From Puia sp. (lineage in GTDB: Bacteria; Bacteroidota; Bacteroidia; Chitinophagales; Chitinophagaceae), in NCBI GenBank assembly GCA_031292515.1, contig JARLGZ010000277.1, positions 54,363 through 118,362 of the forward strand: a stretch of 64,000 nucleotides of DNA, written 5' to 3'. The notes under the pieces are model-generated. The model was not told the DNA's origin and did not search any database. It was given only the letters and a program-made list of their open reading frames with translations. The position numbers and the translations under genes were made by a program. Each line of letters opens with the position of its first letter. Within the stretch, counting starts at the first letter, position 1. This document shows positions 46,425-55,621 of this stretch, one piece after another.

Positions 46425-46454
46425 GAACCGATGAGCGGCAAAAAAGGAACCGTC
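46425..46454 (-). promoter_or_regulatory. Two-part GAACCG direct repeat upstream of FecR
   Basis: GAACCGATGAG at 46425 and GGAACCGTC ending at 46454, start to start 22 bases, 44 bases before the FecR start. It agrees with 29857 in sequence, spacing and almost in distance to the gene. Confidence 0.5.
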
Positions 46455-46601
46455 AAAAGTGAAGTTTTTTTAAACTATTTTAGGATTTAGCATCGTCCAG
46501 TATCCAAGCCATTATTATCATCTGTTTGAAAATCAAACGGATAGGACAGAGACACAAATACGAATCGGTCTACAAGAGAAATGGTAACGAGAAAAAATGT
46601 A

Positions 46602-47270
46602 TTAGCGGAAAAGAAGGTAAACAAAGAGCAGGATAACACCGACTGACAAGTCGGGCAGCATCTTCCGCAAAGACTCCACTGCATTTCTGTGATATTTATT
46701 GACCATTCGAGCCGGAAGCCCCATTTCGGTGGCAATGACATCGGTTTGTTTGCCGGCGAGTCTTAGCCGGACAACTTCCTGTTGGCGAGGGGGGAGTTTG
46801 CTGATCCCATTCTGCAACTTATAGTGCAACAGGTAATTGATCAGCTTGTCGTTGATAGCGGTTTCCGGATCCGGTACGGCGGTCATTTGTACCCGGGCCC
46901 GTACGGTCTCATTGTCCTCTAACATTTTATTGTGCCTTGACCGTATCGCTTTGTATTCGTTGAAGCTGCGGGCATTGTTGCGACAGGTTGTCGTCAACCA
47001 GGCGCCCAGGCTTTTGGTATCCGGAAATTTCTCTTTTGAAAGCCACATGCTATGAAAGGTCTCCGCTACGATATCCTTGGCAAATTCCAGGTATTCCTCC
47101 CGGCAATATTCTCCCTTGAATATAATAGCCATCGCATTCCCGATAAGATCGTTGAAAAAGACTTTGTGGATATGCGCACACGCCAGATCGGATGCTTTTG
47201 GCGATCCGCTTTTCAGCGCATGGAGCGATTCCTCCAGCCGGGCTCTTTCTAAGTGATCTAAATCTGGCAT
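46602..47270 (-). CDS. ECF RNA polymerase sigma factor, FecI-like, second system
   Basis: A 222-residue sigma-70 protein. Region 2: YLEFAKDIVAETFHSMWLSKEKFPD, then LGAWLTTTCRNNARSF. Region 4: KLPPRQQEVVRLRLAGKQTDVIATEMGLPARMVNKYHRNAVESLRKML, then a hydrophobic tail (LSVGVILLFVYLLFR). ATG 47270. The gap to its FecR (220 bases) is larger than usual and holds the GAACCG repeat. Confidence 0.92.
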   Translation of the reverse strand: MPDLDHLERARLEESLHALKSGSPKASDLACAHIHKVFFNDLIGNAMAIIFKGEYCREEYLEFAKDIVAETFHSMWLSKEKFPDTKSLGAWLTTTCRNNARSFNEYKAIRSRHNKMLEDNETVRARVQMTAVPDPETAINDKLINYLLHYKLQNGISKLPPRQQEVVRLRLAGKQTDVIATEMGLPARMVNKYHRNAVESLRKMLPDLSVGVILLFVYLLFR

Positions 47271-47894
47271 CTTGCGTTTTCTACCCTTTTAAGTATCTAT
47301 GAAAGGTGAGTTTCCTGGCTAAAGGTACGATGGTGGTGGTTGTTTATCACCACTAATCAAAAACGACCGTCTCGTCCATCCACCCTATACAACCCGCCTG
47401 ACGAACCCGGATGATGCAATTAATTGAAAGACTTCCAGGTGTTTATACGTACGTCTTAAAACGTAGGTAATAATACGTAGAATTCGACAAAGATTAAATT
47501 TTTTGGTCAAACCTGAATTAATCAAATGTTAAGAAAGAAGAGTTCGTCAAACTTCTACAAGGTCGTGGTCGAATCTTTGATGAAATTCAAAATATTGAAA
47601 CATCTGGTTAACTCCTTCTTATAGAATTACCTGTTTTGATTGCATAGATTAAGCGGCAAGCTATATTTTTTTGAAATTAATATATGCTTCCGGTCCCGGA
47701 TGGGTAGAGTTGGCAAATAGGCTTGATTAGAATATGCTCTATCTATAATAATACGTGAGAGTTTGTAAAAACACCATCCTTTCGTCAAAATTTATATACC
47801 CAGCGACGCTGTCTGTATTGCGTTGACGATTTCACAGAAGGATAGGCAGAAGGTGGCCCAGTGTCCCGGTCCCATTTCAAAACAGGGCCGTCTT
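47271..47894. other. AT-rich intergenic region
   Basis: About 620 bases with no supported gene. A cluster of TACGTA-like words lies at 47446-47480 (TACGTACGT, AACGTAG, ATACGTAG), with another ATACGTG at 47751. This could be a regulator site. Otherwise nothing seen. Confidence 0.45.
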
Positions 47895-48494
47895 TCAATG
47901 CTTAATTTGCCACCAATGAAAAATGCCGTGTTCTTTCAAACCTTTTCGAATGTTGTCGGCGGCCCTGGCAAGGTTGGATCGTACCGACGACTCAGAGATT
48001 TTCATGATTTTCGCAATTTCCCTATTGCTTCTACCATTGATGGACAGGAGCAGGGATTTCTGATATTTCGGGCTTAGCTTTTTCAATTCCGAAAGCATAT
48101 GGTAATAGGCTATCGCCTCGGTTTCAACCAGGTAAAGATCCACCCCTTCATCAAACGCCATCGCCCCCTCCAAAGAAGTCAGTATCTTTACCAGTTCCCG
48201 ATCCTTTTTCTCCATTCTGACGTCATCAACTGCCTTGTTTTTCGTGACTTTATAAAGAAATCCCTGCAGAAGCTTCTCATTTTTAAAATACAATTTTGCC
48301 CTGGACTTCCATATGTCCACAAAAGCGTCAGTGACGGCATCCCGCGCCTTTTCTTCATCGTTCAGGAACTTATCGGCATAATATATCAGTCGAGGGAAAT
48401 ATTTAAAAAAAATCCATTTGAGGGAGGTCTCGTCGATGCGGATCTCCGTCTCCTCCATCTCGTTTGCCGGTTCACTCTTCTCATTATTTGGCAT
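47895..48494 (-). CDS. Orphan ECF sigma factor
   Basis: A 199-residue sigma-70 family protein. Region 2: DEEKARDAVTDAFVDIWKSR and LLQGFLYKVTKNKAVDD. Region 4: KLSPKYQKSLLLSINGRSNREIAKIMKISESSVRSNLARAADNIRKGL. Long acidic N-terminal extension (about 25 residues). Unlike the two FecI-like genes it has no FecR beside it, and it lies at the border of the mobile-element genes. Its targets are unknown. Confidence 0.85.
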   Translation of the reverse strand: MPNNEKSEPANEMEETEIRIDETSLKWIFFKYFPRLIYYADKFLNDEEKARDAVTDAFVDIWKSRAKLYFKNEKLLQGFLYKVTKNKAVDDVRMEKKDRELVKILTSLEGAMAFDEGVDLYLVETEAIAYYHMLSELKKLSPKYQKSLLLSINGRSNREIAKIMKISESSVRSNLARAADNIRKGLKEHGIFHWWQIKH

Positions 48495-48673
48495 GTCCCG
48501 TAAATATTATACGTCTATAGCTAACAGTTAGTTGTTAGTTGCCAAAATAGGATAATATCTGTTTAAATAAAATCATTATTTTACTTGTTTAATACAATTA
48601 TTTAACACGTAGCGACGGGCAATGGCGGTCGTTTTTGTCTATCCGCCGCGATGACGGGCTGTTCCTCATTCGT

Positions 48674-48994
48674 TCATTCCGGTATTTGTAGGTGTAAGTT
48701 TGATTCAGTATTCGGATAAAGGGAGAAAAAGACAATGTCGAAGCTGTCTTCGATCTCCGTGGGCAATTTTCCATCAAACTCATCCAGGATAGCTGCTAGG
48801 AAGGAAATCTCATTGGGTGTCAGAATTCTCCCCAGATCTTCCTGCGGAGGGTCTTTAGATTCCTTCAGCTTTTTCAACGCCTCCGATAATTTTGGGTAAC
48901 TTATTTCTGTGATTAACCCGGGGGTTAACTCTTCTTCCGACTTGAATACCTTCTCCAGGCGAACGGTAACCGGGATAAATTTTTTTGGATCCAT
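48674..48994 (-). CDS. Hypothetical acidic protein
   Basis: A 106-residue acidic protein, starting at ATG 48992-48994. No signal, no membrane helix. The sequence has charged helices (KLSEALKKLKESKDPPQEDL) and LTPNEISFLAAILDEFDGKLPTEIEDSFDIVFFSLYP. Family not recognised. Clean composition suggests a real gene. It may belong to the mobile element to its right. Confidence 0.6.
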   Translation of the reverse strand: MDPKKFIPVTVRLEKVFKSEEELTPGLITEISYPKLSEALKKLKESKDPPQEDLGRILTPNEISFLAAILDEFDGKLPTEIEDSFDIVFFSLYPNTESNLHLQIPE

Positions 48995-49119
48995 GAGAAA
49001 ATATTTTAAATATTCAATATTTGACAGATAAAACGGTCCGGATAGCCGTCGTTACCAAGCAATGAAAAGACCGTGTATTCATCATTGATCTCCATTCATT
49101 GATCTCCATAACCATCGGC

Positions 49120-49794
49120 TTAATTCAGTGAGAAACTGTGTTTCAAGCCCCCTTTCTCATGAAATGATCGCGGAATATGTTCCATCAGCCGGGGATCGAC
49201 CAATTGGATCCGGAGTCCGGAATCATTCTTATATTTTCTATTATCCAATTCCTTTGACTCTCCGCTGGGAACAAAAAGGGGGGTTAGGGTCGCCTGGGAG
49301 AGAAAGTTGCACAGATTCCAGGTTGAAGCCAGGTAAAACGCAAATTCAGTCCGATAAGACATCCCACTGCCCGACTCCTTACCCTGCGCAAAATCGATCT
49401 GTTCGAGGTGTTGGAAAGTAGGATGGGACAAATATTCATCCGTATAAAATTGTGCCACAATGACCGCGGGTGGATTCCCCGGTTTGGGATTCAGGTTGAA
49501 ATGATAAAAAATAGTATCGTACCCCTCGCTACGGGGTATGATAAAGGTACCGCTCTCGTCGGCGAGAAATTTTCCAATAGTCGACAGCTCCATATCCGGA
49601 TAAGTTTCGATAAAAGAGCGGGTGATATATTGAATCCGCCTGGAGAAAACACCCGTCATCAGCGGGAATTGTTTCTGCATAAAGCTTGTATACCGGACGA
49701 TTTCATGAGCCGGGATATGCGGGTCCAGGTTGAAAGAACCGCTACCGGTTTTCAGGAATTGCAGGGCTGTATTGCCTTCATTTAGCAAGATCAT
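49120..49794 (-). CDS. Hypothetical protein next to the mobilization genes
   Basis: A 224-residue soluble protein with no signal. Features include PHIPAHEIVRYTSFMQKQFPLMTGVFSRRIQYIT, FLADESGTFIIPRSEGYDTIFYHF and a basic end (HEKGGLKHSFSLN). I recognise no family. Same direction as the T4CP gene 235 bases upstream, so it may be the last gene of the mob operon or separate cargo. Confidence 0.6.
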   Translation of the reverse strand: MILLNEGNTALQFLKTGSGSFNLDPHIPAHEIVRYTSFMQKQFPLMTGVFSRRIQYITRSFIETYPDMELSTIGKFLADESGTFIIPRSEGYDTIFYHFNLNPKPGNPPAVIVAQFYTDEYLSHPTFQHLEQIDFAQGKESGSGMSYRTEFAFYLASTWNLCNFLSQATLTPLFVPSGESKELDNRKYKNDSGLRIQLVDPRLMEHIPRSFHEKGGLKHSFSLN

Positions 49795-50028
49795 TGTCTT
49801 TTGAATAGGAGGTTTAGTGGATGGCGTCCGCCGATTTCAGGGAGCCGGCGGATATACTCCATATATATAAACAGTTTTTAGCCGGTTTTCAACCGAGTAG
49901 GCGGAGATTTTTTTTAAATGACAAAAGGGTAAGCTCATCAATGGCTTTGCCTTGCGGCAATATATAACCACAAAGAACCTCCACGGTGTTACGAAACTAT
50001 GCGGTTATCTGTCGTTTCCATCTTCCCG

Positions 50029-52047
50029 TTATTGCTTTTTCCGGGCCTGTCCTCCCCCGTCGGTATCCCGGACAATCAGCCTGGCCAGGGACGGGTTTTT
50101 ATTCATTTGGTCCAGGCGGGCCTCGACAAGCCGGGCGACTTCGTCTTTTATCTTGAAAAAATTCTGGTCCACCATTTCAGCCGAAATGTCCCGGACCATC
50201 GGGTGAGCCTGAAAGGTGACCTCTTCTTTATTAATGGCTTCATGATCCACGACAATCTCGCTGTCGAAGGCCTTGTGATCGATCCGCTGATTCGGTTCAT
50301 CGGCGACCATGCCTACAAACTGGCCGGCGGAAAGGCTACTGATCCGAGAGGAAGGAACGGCATAGTCCAGATGTGTACTTTCGCTGGTGGAACTATCCCG
50401 GCTGTTGGTGCTGACCGTCGATTTTGGCTGGAGTATTTTTCCGATCCGCTCGGACACGAGCCTGGCGGCCTCTCCCCTTACCTGGCTGCATAGAAAATTT
50501 CCGGGCAGGTTAAACAGGACGCTTGCCTGGGCATTTCCATACTCCTTCTGCAACTGGCTGATGTCCTGAATGCAGAGGTAGGGCGCTATCCGATTGGACC
50601 GGCAGGTGGCCATGAATGTGTCCATCGAGGTGTTTGAAAGAGTGGCATATTCATCGAAAAGTACCATACAAGGATCACAATCCTTCTTATTAATCATCTT
50701 GAGCATGGTACTGACATAAAGCGATATGACGGCGCCGTGGACAATTTGTTTCTGCGGATTCATCCCCATGCAAACGATTTTCGGGTCGGCGGGGTTGTTG
50801 ATGTCGAGGGTAAACTCATTGGCAGACATCACCCAATAGATCTGCGGGGAGGAAAGGGAGGAAAGGGCAATACGGGCGGATGCCACCTGCCCTTCGAGTT
50901 GGTCCATACTATTTCGAAGGAAAGCACTTAGGAAGGGATTGATTAATGAAACCAACTCCCTTTGAGATCGTAGTACTGAAAAGAGCCGTGGGTAGTCGCA
51001 CTGAATTAATTCGATCAGGTGAGGAAGCGTGCAGTATTTTCCGTTATCGAATTTTTTCAGGAACCAGATGTTTGCGGTCACAAAGGAAATGGCTGATTCG
51101 ACAAAGAAATCGCCCTGCCGCCGGATCCACTCGCGGTTGAGCCCCAGCAAAATGGTTTTGGATGCTTCCTGTGCGTCTGAGATATCATGCAGGGCATTTG
51201 GATCTAAGGGATTGCAACGGTGGGACCGGGAGAGGTCGTCGAAGTTGACGGAGTAGAACTTGATGGGAATGGATCGTTTATCTTTGGCCTGCAGATAGAA
51301 ATTGTACGCCAGCTTGGTGAGGTCATCGTATTTAAAATCGAAAACAAACGCGGTAAATTGTTTTTGAATATGCTGTTGCAGAAATTGCCGGACCAGGTAT
51401 CGGGTCTTGCCTGTCCCGGGATTGCCGATGACCAGCGTTCCTTTAAACGGGTTCACCAGATTGATATAGCTATTGCGGTAACGGTTGCGGAAGAGATACC
51501 GGGCCTTCAGGTTGATGGAATAAGGGTTCTGAAGCAGTCTTTCTTCCTGCGGGAAGGATTCGTTATACCGGTTGAAGACTTCGCCTCCACTTCCCAGCCG
51601 CAATTTATCCAGCAATTCCCGGGCAGCCAGCCAGGTCAGGGCAAAGCCGATCACCAGGGAGGCGATATAAAAGCCCCCAACTACGGCAGGCTTCCCATCA
51701 ATTTTGAGTAACAACGTTCCGCCGATGTATAGAAACAACCCGATCCCCAACCGAATAAAGTTTCGCAAGGCCGTTGAAGCAACCCGCGTGCTCGTCGTCT
51801 CCGGCGGCCCGATCATCGAGAGTACCATACCGGCCAGGGAAATAAATTTTATGGTAAAAGGGGATTTGAACAAGCCGGATGCCGACAGCCTGACAACCCC
51901 CTTGTCCAAAAATGGTCGCGTCAAATGCCACTGGTCCAGTAGTTGGTAACATGAATAATATATATGGAGAAGAACCAGGATGAAAGTGACGGCGCCTGCC
52001 GCGATCCGAAGATCCCGGAAGCCTTTGTTGCCGATGGGTTGTTGCAT
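50029..52047 (-). CDS. mobC: Type IV coupling protein (VirD4/TraG-like, Bacteroidota MobC)
   Basis: A 672-residue inner-membrane ATPase that delivers relaxase-DNA to the transfer channel. The N-terminus has several membrane helices (about 15-35, 60-80, 95-115, 125-150), including the YYSCYQ stretch reminiscent of the YWFCY domain of Bacteroidota T4CPs. Walker A is GNPGTGKTR (about 213-221), Walker B-like PCMVLFDEYATL, and TraG-type TCRSNRIAPYLCIQDISQLQ follows. It ends in a charged tail. Downstream of relaxase mobB in the same direction. Confidence 0.9.
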   Translation of the reverse strand: MQQPIGNKGFRDLRIAAGAVTFILVLLHIYYSCYQLLDQWHLTRPFLDKGVVRLSASGLFKSPFTIKFISLAGMVLSMIGPPETTSTRVASTALRNFIRLGIGLFLYIGGTLLLKIDGKPAVVGGFYIASLVIGFALTWLAARELLDKLRLGSGGEVFNRYNESFPQEERLLQNPYSINLKARYLFRNRYRNSYINLVNPFKGTLVIGNPGTGKTRYLVRQFLQQHIQKQFTAFVFDFKYDDLTKLAYNFYLQAKDKRSIPIKFYSVNFDDLSRSHRCNPLDPNALHDISDAQEASKTILLGLNREWIRRQGDFFVESAISFVTANIWFLKKFDNGKYCTLPHLIELIQCDYPRLFSVLRSQRELVSLINPFLSAFLRNSMDQLEGQVASARIALSSLSSPQIYWVMSANEFTLDINNPADPKIVCMGMNPQKQIVHGAVISLYVSTMLKMINKKDCDPCMVLFDEYATLSNTSMDTFMATCRSNRIAPYLCIQDISQLQKEYGNAQASVLFNLPGNFLCSQVRGEAARLVSERIGKILQPKSTVSTNSRDSSTSESTHLDYAVPSSRISSLSAGQFVGMVADEPNQRIDHKAFDSEIVVDHEAINKEEVTFQAHPMVRDISAEMVDQNFFKIKDEVARLVEARLDQMNKNPSLARLIVRDTDGGGQARKKQ

Positions 52048-52155
52048 AAAAGATTTTTTGGAGCAGGCGACCGCGGTTATGATTGGATCATCTGCAATGT
52101 GATATGATTGAAAAAAGGAGTATGTTTATATAGGTAGGATTACGAGGTATGGCAG

Positions 52156-53721
52156 TTATATACGACCCATTTTTCTTTTTCGATTGCGTTCCTGTTCTTC
52201 GCGTAGTTCTATCGGAGACTGCCCGAAACCTTCATCATACCCGAGTACTGCAGATAGGATTTGGGGAGTTCGGTAATTGAATTCAGATGGGAGGTCACCG
52301 TCTATTTTGCCCTTGCCAGCTTTGACCGGCTTCTTCTCGGGTTTCTTTTTCTCCTTTTTTTTATCCTCCTCCTGTTTTTCTTCAATATCTTTCTCCTTGT
52401 CTTTTTTAGGCGCTCCGCCTTGAGGTCCTTGAGCCTTCGTGTTTCCATATGAGATTGCGCTTGCCGGTTCAGTTTCACCCTGGGTGATGGCTCCCCCTAT
52501 CGATTGGCCGCTGTCATTTTCCTGTGAAGGAGTTCTCTCCTGCTCCATTCCCGGCTCCTGCCCTTCATCCTGCACGGGGTCCTGATCGTCCTTGCCCCTG
52601 GGGGAACGCCTTACTCCCTGGGCAAAATATTTCCGCATTCCTTCCGCGGAATACTCCTTGCCCAGGGTGCTGCCATTCATGGATATTCTTGTTTCCATAT
52701 CGACATAGGTCAGCCCATAGATTCGCCCTTGTACGTTTTGCCAGGTGATGACTTCGATCCCTTCCTGTTTTAGATTTGCACACAATTCCCGAAGATCTTC
52801 CGGAGCCTGGCTTTTTGCATTGTCAATCCGGGCTCGGAGAACTTCCCTGGCATTCGTAGTCTGGTTTTTTTTTTGCTCTATAATAATTTCCAGCCTGCCA
52901 ATCGTCATTTTCCGTTGTAATTCCGAACCCTTAATTCCAACGCCTCCTTTTTTTCCCATTTCGTCAAGTGGATAATAGACAATTCCCTTGTTCTGATTCA
53001 ATTTACTGCCAGGCTCCCCTTGATCCGCATATACATTGTGAATGCGCAGGGCAGCATTGAACTCCGCAATCGATTCGAAATAAAAGTCCTGAGCCACCTG
53101 AGAAACGATCTTACCAATGCGTTCCTTTAAGTTTCTATCATTCCCCAAATCCAGTTTTTCAGCCCCCTCACCCGGATATTTCCGTCGGTCTTGTTTTTTC
53201 CCGTCGATAAACTCACTCAGTTCCTCCCCTTCAGCTTTTCCCTGCCCCTGATCCTTGCCCGCTTTTACAAGACCAAACTTTTCTTCAATTTCTTTTCTGG
53301 CCGGCTCGGACTTCCGCTTGGCGAGATTGTGGAGGTCGATTCGGGTGCCATCGGACCGTATGGCACTGGTCACAATATGCATATGCGGGTGTCCCGAGTC
53401 CTTGTGCTCGTAAACCAAATATGGCTGATTTTCGAAACCGATGGCTTTCATATAGTGCTCGGCTATCTCCACCATTTTATCTGTTGTGATCTCCTCGGAG
53501 GGATCAAAATTCAAAGAAATGTGTAACATATTTACCTTTGTCCGACTGTTTAAACTGTTTTGACGTTCGAACCTTTCGATTTTTTCATCCGTCGTCAAGC
53601 GGTCCTTGCTTTTCAAAAAACCGCTGGCATGGATGAGTTTTGCCTTGTCCTGGTTCAATTTTTTGTCATTGTATTTGACCATATCCGGCAAATTTCCGCT
53701 GTTTGTTATTTTTACGACCAT
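52156..53721 (-). CDS. mobB: Relaxase, MobB-like
   Basis: A 521-residue mobilization nuclease. N-terminal region (1-160): a catalytic Tyr candidate near MVKYNDKK and the metal-binding histidine triad HKDSGHPHMHIV near residues 111-122, which define the HUH relaxase. It nicks oriT and stays bound to the 5-prime end. A central helical region follows; the C-terminal third is low-complexity Lys/Glu/Pro/Gln (EDQ, KDKEKDIEEKQEEDKKKEKKK) and probably flexible. Its start overlaps the end of mobA by ten bases. Confidence 0.9.
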   Translation of the reverse strand: MVVKITNSGNLPDMVKYNDKKLNQDKAKLIHASGFLKSKDRLTTDEKIERFERQNSLNSRTKVNMLHISLNFDPSEEITTDKMVEIAEHYMKAIGFENQPYLVYEHKDSGHPHMHIVTSAIRSDGTRIDLHNLAKRKSEPARKEIEEKFGLVKAGKDQGQGKAEGEELSEFIDGKKQDRRKYPGEGAEKLDLGNDRNLKERIGKIVSQVAQDFYFESIAEFNAALRIHNVYADQGEPGSKLNQNKGIVYYPLDEMGKKGGVGIKGSELQRKMTIGRLEIIIEQKKNQTTNAREVLRARIDNAKSQAPEDLRELCANLKQEGIEVITWQNVQGRIYGLTYVDMETRISMNGSTLGKEYSAEGMRKYFAQGVRRSPRGKDDQDPVQDEGQEPGMEQERTPSQENDSGQSIGGAITQGETEPASAISYGNTKAQGPQGGAPKKDKEKDIEEKQEEDKKKEKKKPEKKPVKAGKGKIDGDLPSEFNYRTPQILSAVLGYDEGFGQSPIELREEQERNRKRKMGRI

Positions 53722-54098
53722 AGCTGATAGAGTTGATTGATTCGGTTTTGGATGTCCTCCATTTTTTTAAAAAGAGCGGATTTATCTTGTTCATTGCTAA
53801 GCAACCAATGCTGGATATCGATTATTTCCGACAGGCTGTGAAGGCGGTGTACCGCTTGATTTATATTGTTTCCAATCGCGTTTAGTTCCCTTCGTAATGC
53901 AAGCATGTCTGCCAAAAAGTCATCTATACTTTGGTTCCGGTAAGCAAGGTTCACCGGCTTACCCGTTATCGAACGGCGAAAAAATTCGGACAAATCCTTA
54001 TGACTGGTTTTCGTAAACTGGGTCATCATTTCGATATATTCGGCTTCACTTAACCGGGTGTTGACCCATCGGGTTCTTATTTCTTTTTGTTTTGCCAT
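53712..54098 (-). CDS. mobA: Relaxosome accessory protein, MobA-like (ribbon-helix-helix)
   Basis: A 128-residue protein from ATG 54098. The frame is open to 54500, but that extension crosses the GC-rich hairpins and is unlikely to be coding. The N-terminus KEIRTRWVNTRLSEAEYIEMM is the ribbon-helix-helix DNA-binding part seen in plasmid MobC/Bacteroidota MobA proteins; then DLSEFFRRSITGK, followed by a helical region RRELNAIGNNINQAVHRLHSL that fits the conserved GNNINQ motif of the family. It assists relaxase at oriT just upstream. Confidence 0.88.
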   Translation of the reverse strand: MAKQKEIRTRWVNTRLSEAEYIEMMTQFTKTSHKDLSEFFRRSITGKPVNLAYRNQSIDDFLADMLALRRELNAIGNNINQAVHRLHSLSEIIDIQHWLLSNEQDKSALFKKMEDIQNRINQLYQLWS

Positions 54099-54206
54099 TG
54101 CGTCCCTTTTTAAAATGAATTGATACTCTTCTGTAGCGGTGATTTTAGAGAGGATTGCCAGGCGTCGGTTTGTGGGGTTTGGTGGAAGTAGGGGCTTGTA
54201 TTTGTA

Positions 54207-54332
54207 GCTGCCGACTTCGGAGGCAGCAGCGGCTGTACGGGGCCGACTCAGGTGGCACCGGGGGGTCTGGGGGACGTTGCGACGTCCTCCAGCAAGATTC
54301 AAATGTGCCCCGTGGCACATTTGTACATCTTG
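54207..54332. other. Candidate origin of transfer (tandem hairpins)
   Basis: Three strong inverted repeats stand between mobA and the primase-like gene: 54207-54227 (GCTGCC/GGCAGC), 54267-54292 (11-base-pair stem with one G/T mismatch, loop TGCG), and directly adjoining it 54293-54332 (CAAGAT outer stem plus CAAATGTGCC/GGCACATTTG inner stem, loop CCGT). The position upstream of mobABC is where oriT is normally found. The nick site cannot be read from sequence alone. Confidence 0.6.
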
Positions 54333-54506
54333 CCACTGAAACGTGATACATTCCCATCCCGTTGAAAGCTGCCCATGTGCTGCTTTTTCCCCAAATTGTC
54401 GATACCTTTCCATCATTGTTAACCAGGTGCCCTTTGCGCCTCTAATGCCTTTTATCACCCGCTCCCGCTGGTAGTACCATCCTGCCGCTCTTCGCTTCAA
54501 TCCCTC

Positions 54507-55454
54507 TTAACTCCCTCCACCGCTTAAACGACTACTACCCCCTTTTTCAAAAGACGGGAAGACGGCGAGGCCAAACTCGGTTGCCCAACTGTTGAGGTCG
54601 TTATAGCCCTTGAAGAAGAAACGGCAGTCTTCATATCCGGGGATTTCTTCCAACCCCATCTCGGTACAGAAATCCCCGGCAGCATCGTTGTTGAGAAGGG
54701 AGATAACTCTATCATGTCTTTTCAATGGTTCCAGGGCCGCCGTGAATAAGGATGTTGAATTCAAAACCAGAAAATTTGGCAGGTCCTTAGATGGCCAACC
54801 TTGAAAAGAAATGAACGTGAGCAACTCGAAAAAACCTTCGACCACTACCACAACCCGGGATCCATTGTCAAGAAAAGTAAAGGTCTTCGGCGCCGAACTA
54901 CCTTTAAAAAACCTACTCCGTAATTCGTATCCCCCGGCGTTATTTCGGAACCCGATGGCATAATAAATTTTGGCAGATGGGTCGGGCTGACCTTCAATTT
55001 CGAAGCAATAATTCGCCTCGACACAATACTGACGGGCAACCAGAATATGGATCCTGCGTTCGACCACGTATTTAATCAAGTAGTTATTTGTGATCCTCCC
55101 GGTAGACAAAATCTTTATTTTTTTTTCCGGTGCATGGTAAATTACCGGCGTGTTTTGTGTCACATTTCTGATAAAGGAATGGTTGCCGGAAAAGTTATCG
55201 ATGATCTCCCGGACAGTCCATCCGTAGTATGCCATGCAGAAACTTACCACGGTCGTTCCGGCGCCGTTGCCAAAGTCTTTCCAACGGTTCTTTTTTCTAT
55301 CTACAAGGAAAGAGGGTGTCTTTTCGAATCTTCCAGGGAGCATCGATAAATAGTAATAATTATTCCCCATCCGCTTTTCGGGTTGATATCCGATCGATGC
55401 CAAAAAATCAACGAGATCAATTTTGTTTACATCATCTTTCGACATTTTTTCCAT
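54507..55454 (-). CDS. Toprim-domain primase-like protein
   Basis: A 315-residue protein resembling the mobile-element DnaG-type primases. The N-terminus (about 10-80: NYYYLSMLPGRFEKTPSFLVDRKKNRWKDFGNGAGTTVVSF) matches the CHC2-like fold but without zinc cysteines. The C-terminal toprim domain has VVVVEGFFELLTF (first acidic residue) and ISLLNNDAAGDF (second). It likely makes primers for complementary-strand synthesis after transfer. Starts ATG 55454 or 55445. First minus-strand gene to the right of the oriT candidate. Confidence 0.83.
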   Translation of the reverse strand: MEKMSKDDVNKIDLVDFLASIGYQPEKRMGNNYYYLSMLPGRFEKTPSFLVDRKKNRWKDFGNGAGTTVVSFCMAYYGWTVREIIDNFSGNHSFIRNVTQNTPVIYHAPEKKIKILSTGRITNNYLIKYVVERRIHILVARQYCVEANYCFEIEGQPDPSAKIYYAIGFRNNAGGYELRSRFFKGSSAPKTFTFLDNGSRVVVVVEGFFELLTFISFQGWPSKDLPNFLVLNSTSLFTAALEPLKRHDRVISLLNNDAAGDFCTEMGLEEIPGYEDCRFFFKGYNDLNSWATEFGLAVFPSFEKGGSSRLSGGGS

Positions 55455-55621
55455 AAATACATTTTTATTGAATCGGAATATGAAGATAGAATCCGTCGAA
55501 AGTCCCGCCTATAGTCCATCCCATACGTACCTGTAGTTGATACTATGCGTACTACCGTACGTTTGACAGGCTCCCTTACTTTTGAAATGAAATTTTTATT
55601 TTACAACTAAATCATTTCAAA

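Noticed and set aside
26681..46454. ECF-type promoter (GGAAC/CGTC) reading of the GAACCG repeats
   Set aside because: The spacer between GAACC and CGTC is about 21 bases, longer than the usual 16-17, and the orientation is opposite to the downstream gene.
54099..54500. N-terminal extension of the MobA frame to 54500
   Set aside because: It passes through two GC-rich hairpins and its sequence is low-complexity and not RHH-like; the known MobA start pattern fits ATG 54098.
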